A stretch of DNA of 64,000 bases. Source: Kribbella sp. CA-293567 (GTDB taxonomy: Bacteria > Actinomycetota > Actinomycetes > Propionibacteriales > Kribbellaceae). Location of the stretch: contig NZ_CP114065.1 of the NCBI RefSeq assembly GCF_027627575.1, positions 5,952,001-6,016,000 of the forward strand. Direction: 5' to 3'. The notes below the pieces were generated by a model. The model worked only from the letters and a program-made list of their open reading frames with translations. It was not told the DNA's origin and ran no database searches. Both the position numbers and the translations under genes were made by a program. Position 1 is the first letter of the stretch; each line of letters begins with the position of its first letter. This document shows, piece by piece, positions 60,457 to 64,000 of this stretch.

Positions 60457-61178
60457 GGCGCAATGTCGCGGGTCTTGTCGTCGTCTTCGTCGGTGCCGCG
60501 GTGGTGCAGCTCGCCACCTCCAACACCTATCTGCGCTATGTGAAGCCCGGCATGCGCTGGATGCTGCTGGCGGCCGGCATCATCCTGATCGTGCTAGCGG
60601 TCGCCGACGTACTGGCGGACACCCGCAAGAAGCCCGCCGGGGAAGAACACCAGCACGCCGACGACGGCCACGGTCACGGCCATCTGCTGCCCCGCGCCGC
60701 CTGGCTGCTCGTCGTCCCGATCTTCGCGCTGCTCGTCGTCGACCCGCCCGCCCTCGGTGCCGACGCTGCCCAGCGCCAGTCGCCCGTGGCCTCCAAACCG
60801 CTCGCACCGAAGGGCAACTCCTTCCTCTCCGCGAGCGCCGGCAGCACAGCCCCGGTACCGCTGGCAGTGCGTGACTACGCCGTCTGGGCGGTCTGGGAGA
60901 AGGAGAGCATGAAGGGCCGGAACTTCAGCCTCACCGGCTTCGTCACGCCGGGCAAGAACGGCACCTGGTACGTCTCCCGCATCGGCCTGACCTGCTGTGT
61001 CGCCGACGGCACCGCGTTCATGGTCGAAGCCCGCGGCCAGGCCGCACCACCGAAGAACCAGTGGGTCACCGTGACCGGCGAATGGGCCGAGCCGACCAAA
61101 CGCTCCGACGGCGACGTCGCCGCGCTGACCGTGACCGGCGTACAGAACGTCACCCCACCAGCGAACCAGTACGAGTAG
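60453..61178 (+). CDS. TIGR03943-family membrane protein (YcgQ-like)
   Basis: 241 residues. Two helices at the N-terminus (GLVVVFVGAAVVQLAT and MRWMLLAAGIILIVLAVADVL), a His/Asp-rich stretch HQHADDGHGHGH that may bind zinc or another metal, a third helix (AAWLLVVPIFALLVV), then an exported domain with SLTGFVTPGKNGTWYVSRIGLTCCVADGTAFMVEA (conserved Cys pair). This family always pairs with DUF318 permeases. GTG 60453 overlaps the permease stop. Confidence 0.88.
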   Translation: MRRNVAGLVVVFVGAAVVQLATSNTYLRYVKPGMRWMLLAAGIILIVLAVADVLADTRKKPAGEEHQHADDGHGHGHLLPRAAWLLVVPIFALLVVDPPALGADAAQRQSPVASKPLAPKGNSFLSASAGSTAPVPLAVRDYAVWAVWEKESMKGRNFSLTGFVTPGKNGTWYVSRIGLTCCVADGTAFMVEARGQAAPPKNQWVTVTGEWAEPTKRSDGDVAALTVTGVQNVTPPANQYE

Positions 61179-62061
61179 CCTCCGGTACGCCGGCCCGCTC
61201 GGCCACCGCGCGCCGGCGGATGAAGGTGCAAGCCATGCCGCCGATGATCAGGGTGGCTGCGATGCCCTGTTGCAGGCCGACGTGTTCGCCGCGGAGCAGC
61301 CAGGCTGCGGCCATTCCGACGACCGGCACGAGCAGGGAGAACGGGGCGACCGTGCTGGCGTCGTACTGGCGGAGCAGGAAGCCCCAGATTCCGAAGCCGA
61401 AGAGAGTCGCCACCAGGGAGAGGAAGGCGATCGCAGCCGCTCCGGTGAGGTCGATGGCGCGCAGGGCTTCGAGGTCCCTGGTCACGCCCTCGGTAAGTAG
61501 AGACAGCGACAGCAGCGGCAGTACTGCGACAGCGCTCACCCACACCATGAAGCGCAAGGTGTCCTGCGGCTTCGCATGCCGGGTGATGACGTTGGAGACA
61601 CCCCAGCTCGCACCGGCCACGATCACCAGTGCGAGCGCGCCCACCGGCGCCGCGAGTCCCCGGTCGACCATGATGAGTCCCATCCCGGCGCAGGCGATCG
61701 CGATGCCGAGCAACTGCGTCCACCGCGGCCGCTCACGCAGTACCAGAATGGCGAACAGCAGCGTGAAGATCACCTGGCACTGCAGCACCAGGGATGCCAG
61801 GCCGGCGGGCACGCCGCGGTCCATCCCGACGAACAGCAGGCCGAACTTGGCCACTCCGAGCGCCAGCCCGACACCGATCACGTAGCGCCAGGCCACCCGT
61901 GGCCCACCCAGGATGAACAAGGCCGGTACGGCGGCGAAGAAGAAGCGCAACGCGGAGAACAGCAACGGCGGAAAGCCTTCCAGACCGACCTCGATGACGA
62001 CGAAGTTCACGCCCCAGACGGTCACGACGGCAAGCGCGAGCAGGACGTGGCGAGGGTTCAT
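61150..62061 (-). CDS. EamA-family transporter
   Basis: 303 residues, ten helices in two EamA repeats (LALAVVTVWGVNFVVIEVGLEGFPPLLFSALRFFFAAVPALFIL and LVIVAGASWGVSNVITRHAK). It is an O-acetylserine/cysteine exporter (YdeD)-like member; the cargo is unknown. ATG 62061. It is divergent from a LysR regulator, the usual arrangement for an exporter controlled by its own regulator. Its last 29 bases are antisense to the TIGR03943 gene. Confidence 0.87.
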   Translation of the reverse strand: MNPRHVLLALAVVTVWGVNFVVIEVGLEGFPPLLFSALRFFFAAVPALFILGGPRVAWRYVIGVGLALGVAKFGLLFVGMDRGVPAGLASLVLQCQVIFTLLFAILVLRERPRWTQLLGIAIACAGMGLIMVDRGLAAPVGALALVIVAGASWGVSNVITRHAKPQDTLRFMVWVSAVAVLPLLSLSLLTEGVTRDLEALRAIDLTGAAAIAFLSLVATLFGFGIWGFLLRQYDASTVAPFSLLVPVVGMAAAWLLRGEHVGLQQGIAATLIIGGMACTFIRRRAVAERAGVPEATRTGSLVG

Positions 62062-62134
62062 GGGCTTCAGTCTGGGCGCGGATACAGTTAAGAACCAGCA
62101 CGGATCACTACCGCTGACACTGTAGGAGTGCTAC

Positions 62135-63043
62135 ATGATCGATCTTGGCCGCCTGCGCGCCCTGCACGCCGTCGCGACGTACGGATCGGTCGGTGGCGCG
62201 GCGGAAGCCCTCGGCTACACCCCGTCGGCCGTCTCGCAGCAGCTCGCCAAGCTGGAGCGCGAGACGCGGACGGTACTGATCGAGAAGCGCGGCCGGGGCA
62301 TCGTGCTCACCGATGCCGCCCAGCAGCTCGCGGCCACTGCGTCCCAGGTCCTGGAACTCGTCGAGAACGCCGAGGTGACCCTGGAACACCAACGTGGCCA
62401 GGCGATCGGCTCACTGGCCATCGCCGCGTTCCCGACCGCGGCGCGTGGCCTCATCCCCGCGATGCTTCCCCAACTCCTGGCCGACCACCCCGCACTCGAC
62501 GTGAGCGTGACCGAAGCGGACCCGTTCGACGCCGTCGTCGCCGTCGCCCGCGGCGAGATCCAGATCGCCATCGTGCACGACTGGCACAACACCCCACTGG
62601 CGATCCCTGAGGAGCTGTCCCGGGTGAAGCTCGGCACCGATCCCGCCGACGTACTGGTGCCCGCCTCGCACCGCCTGGCCGGCAAGGAGGTCGTGCGCGC
62701 CGAAGACCTGGTCGGCGAGCGCTGGATCTGCCAGCCGGCCGGGTCGCTGTGCTACGAGTGGCTGATCCGCACGATGCGCAAGGCCGAGGTCGAACCAGAG
62801 GTCGCCTACTCGATCGCGGAGTACCAGACCCATCTCGCACTACTTGCCCAAGGCATCGGAATCGGCCTGCTGCCCCGCCTCGGCCGCGGCCCGCTGCCCG
62901 ACGGCGTGATCGCGATCCCGCTCCACCCCGCCCCCAGCCGCCGCCTGTACGCCGTCTGGCGCACCGCCAGCTCCCGTCGCCCTGCCATCGCGGTCACTCT
63001 CAGCGCCATCAAAGCCGCTTGGCCCTCCCGCGACACGGCTTGA
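62135..63043 (+). CDS. LysR-family transcriptional regulator
   Basis: 302 residues. The winged helix-turn-helix is LGRLRALHAVATYGSVGGAAEALGYTPSAVSQQLAKLERETRTVLIEKRGRGIVLTDAA, followed by a LysR substrate-binding domain. ATG 62135 has TAGGAG at good distance. In the 73-base gap to the divergent EamA gene, TACAGT (62083-62088) and ACTGTA (62119-62124) are an inverted pair that could be part of its binding site. It likely controls the EamA exporter. Confidence 0.88.
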   Translation: MIDLGRLRALHAVATYGSVGGAAEALGYTPSAVSQQLAKLERETRTVLIEKRGRGIVLTDAAQQLAATASQVLELVENAEVTLEHQRGQAIGSLAIAAFPTAARGLIPAMLPQLLADHPALDVSVTEADPFDAVVAVARGEIQIAIVHDWHNTPLAIPEELSRVKLGTDPADVLVPASHRLAGKEVVRAEDLVGERWICQPAGSLCYEWLIRTMRKAEVEPEVAYSIAEYQTHLALLAQGIGIGLLPRLGRGPLPDGVIAIPLHPAPSRRLYAVWRTASSRRPAIAVTLSAIKAAWPSRDTA

Positions 63044-63097
63044 GACTGCAACGCGTTCCACCCCACGGGACTTATCCCGGTCACCCTTGGCGACCGA

Positions 63098-63159
63098 TTG
63101 ACAGCGTCCTGCATCGAGGCTAAATTCCCCGGAACTCTATTAGGAAACTTTCCTAATAG
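63098..63159 (+). promoter_or_regulatory. Strong promoter with palindromic operator for the cellulase gene
   Basis: TTGACA (63098-63103), a 17-base spacer and TAAATT (63121-63126) make the best promoter in the window. From 63137 to 63159, CTATTAGGAAA and TTTCCTAATAG are perfect 11-base inverted arms around a single C. The palindrome begins only a few bases past the expected start site, so a bound repressor would block elongation or clearance. No regulator gene is adjacent. Confidence 0.75.
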
Positions 63160-63201
63160 GACCCCTTCTCGTCCCGCCCCTGACGCAGTAGGAGGCTTCG
63201 C

Positions 63202-64000
63202 ATGATCCGCCCCCGTTGGTTCGCCCTGGTTCCGGGCGTCGCGCTCGCCGCGACCGCCCTGGTCACCACCAGCGCCAGTACCAGTACCGCCGCCCCGGTT
63301 CGCTACGAGTCCGAATCGGCCGCCATCTCCCAAGGACTCGTCGAGTCGAACCACGCCGGCTTCACCGGCTCCGGGTTCGTCAACTTCGACAACGTCGCCG
63401 GCAGTTCGGTGGAGTACACCGTGACCGCCCCGGCCGCCGGTCAGTACGCACTGACCTTCCGCTACGCCAACGGAACGACGGTCAACCGCCCGGTCGACGT
63501 CACCGTGAACAACGCTCTCGCCGCCGACGACCTGGGCTTCCAGGGCACCGGCGCGTGGACGGCGTACCAGACCGTCACCACCACCGCGACCCTCGTGGCC
63601 GGCACCAACAAGATCAAGACCACCGCGGTCACCGCGAACGGCGGCCCGAACGCCGACTCGCTGACCGTGGACGCCGTCCAGGGCCCCGGCCCCGGCGCCA
63701 CCCCGGTCTCGATCAACGGCCAACTGAAGGTCTGCGGCGTCAAGCTGTGCAACCAGTACAACAAGCCGATCCAGCTGCGCGGGATGAGCACGCACGGCAT
63801 CCAGTGGTACGCCAACTGCGTCAAGACCGCTTCGCTGGACGCGCTCGCCACCGACTGGAACGCCGACATCCTGCGGATCGCGATGTACATCCAGGAGGGT
63901 GGCTACGAGACCAACCCGCGCAAGTTCACCGACCTGGTGCACGGCTACATCGAGGAGGCCACCAAGCGCGGGATGTACGCGCTGGTCGACTGGCACCAGC
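63202..64000 (+). CDS. Secreted CBM-GH5 cellulase (C-terminus cut by window edge)
   Basis: The reading frame runs from ATG 63202 off the right edge (266 complete codons). A signal peptide (MIRPRWFALVPGVALAATALVTTSASTSTAA) is followed by a CBM6/35-type module (VRYESESAAISQGLVESNHAGFTGSGFVNFDNVAGSSVEYTVTAPAAG, about 32-150). A short linker leads to a GH5 domain starting near 170: CGVKLCNQYNKPIQLRGMSTHGIQWYANC and DILRIAMYIQEGGYETNP. The catalytic glutamates lie outside the window. It would cut beta-1,4-glucan outside the cell. The ribosome site is AGGAGG. Confidence 0.9.
   Translation, partial: MIRPRWFALVPGVALAATALVTTSASTSTAAPVRYESESAAISQGLVESNHAGFTGSGFVNFDNVAGSSVEYTVTAPAAGQYALTFRYANGTTVNRPVDVTVNNALAADDLGFQGTGAWTAYQTVTTTATLVAGTNKIKTTAVTANGGPNADSLTVDAVQGPGPGATPVSINGQLKVCGVKLCNQYNKPIQLRGMSTHGIQWYANCVKTASLDALATDWNADILRIAMYIQEGGYETNPRKFTDLVHGYIEEATKRGMYALVDWHQ

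Noticed and set aside
1-64000. CRISPR arrays, insertion sequences, prophage genes, tRNA genes
   Set aside because: No regularly spaced repeats, transposase or phage motifs, or tRNA T-arm/acceptor pairs were seen; the only GGTTCGA-type arm belongs to tmRNA.

Overview
The window is very G+C-rich, nearly every codon ends in G or C, and many genes start with GTG or TTG. About ten genes look leaderless: a TAnnnT -10 box lies 6-7 bases before the start codon. With a tmRNA/SmpB/FtsE/FtsX block, twin-arginine sugar-binding lipoproteins, MmyB-type regulators and many secreted polysaccharide-active enzymes, this points to a soil actinomycete. A Kribbella/Nocardioidaceae-like genome is my best guess, from gene content only. 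I see no plasmid, phage, insertion sequence, CRISPR array or tRNA gene, so this reads as ordinary chromosome.

Layout. 1-14.8 kb: an IclR regulator cut by the window edge, an MFS exporter, an SDR/MmyB-regulator pair, a DEAH helicase, a DUF3039/AlgH/VanZ cluster, malic enzyme and a CoA-transferase. Then comes a three-gene operon (12-TM membrane protein, SDR, alpha/beta hydrolase) divergent from a MerR regulator across a dyad that overlaps both -10 boxes. 14.9-24.3 kb: a secreted beta-propeller, two membrane proteins of unknown role, a Baeyer-Villiger-type monooxygenase with a divergent TetR regulator, an EamA transporter, a secreted GH18 chitinase with a CBM13, and a sulfite-oxidase-like molybdoenzyme. 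24.3-31.1 kb: an alpha-galactosidase/ABC sugar uptake operon divergent from an ArsR-SRPBCC pair. 31.2-39.3 kb: a secreted SGNH hydrolase, a TetR/NmrA pair, and an FtsX-type ABC exporter divergent from a two-component system. 39.4-47.6 kb: a secreted M4 metalloprotease, then housekeeping genes reading leftward (ftsE, ftsX, M23 peptidase, smpB, DUF1707 protein, ssrA).

47.7-64 kb: a PfkB kinase, a second sugar ABC operon ending in a BBE-type FAD oxidase, a reductive pyrimidine catabolism set (LLM flavoenzyme, dihydropyrimidinase, beta-ureidopropionase), an autoregulated SRPBCC-TetR pair, a cytoplasmic serpin, a DUF318/TIGR03943 membrane pair behind a Zur-box-like site, an EamA/LysR pair, and a secreted CBM-GH5 cellulase cut by the right edge. 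Both ABC sugar systems lack an ATPase and presumably share one encoded elsewhere.

No single spectacular new system stands out. The best leads are regulatory: operators embedded in leaderless promoters, the Zur-like site, and the 23-bp palindrome just past the cellulase promoter. The MerR-controlled operon of unknown function is the best gene-level lead.
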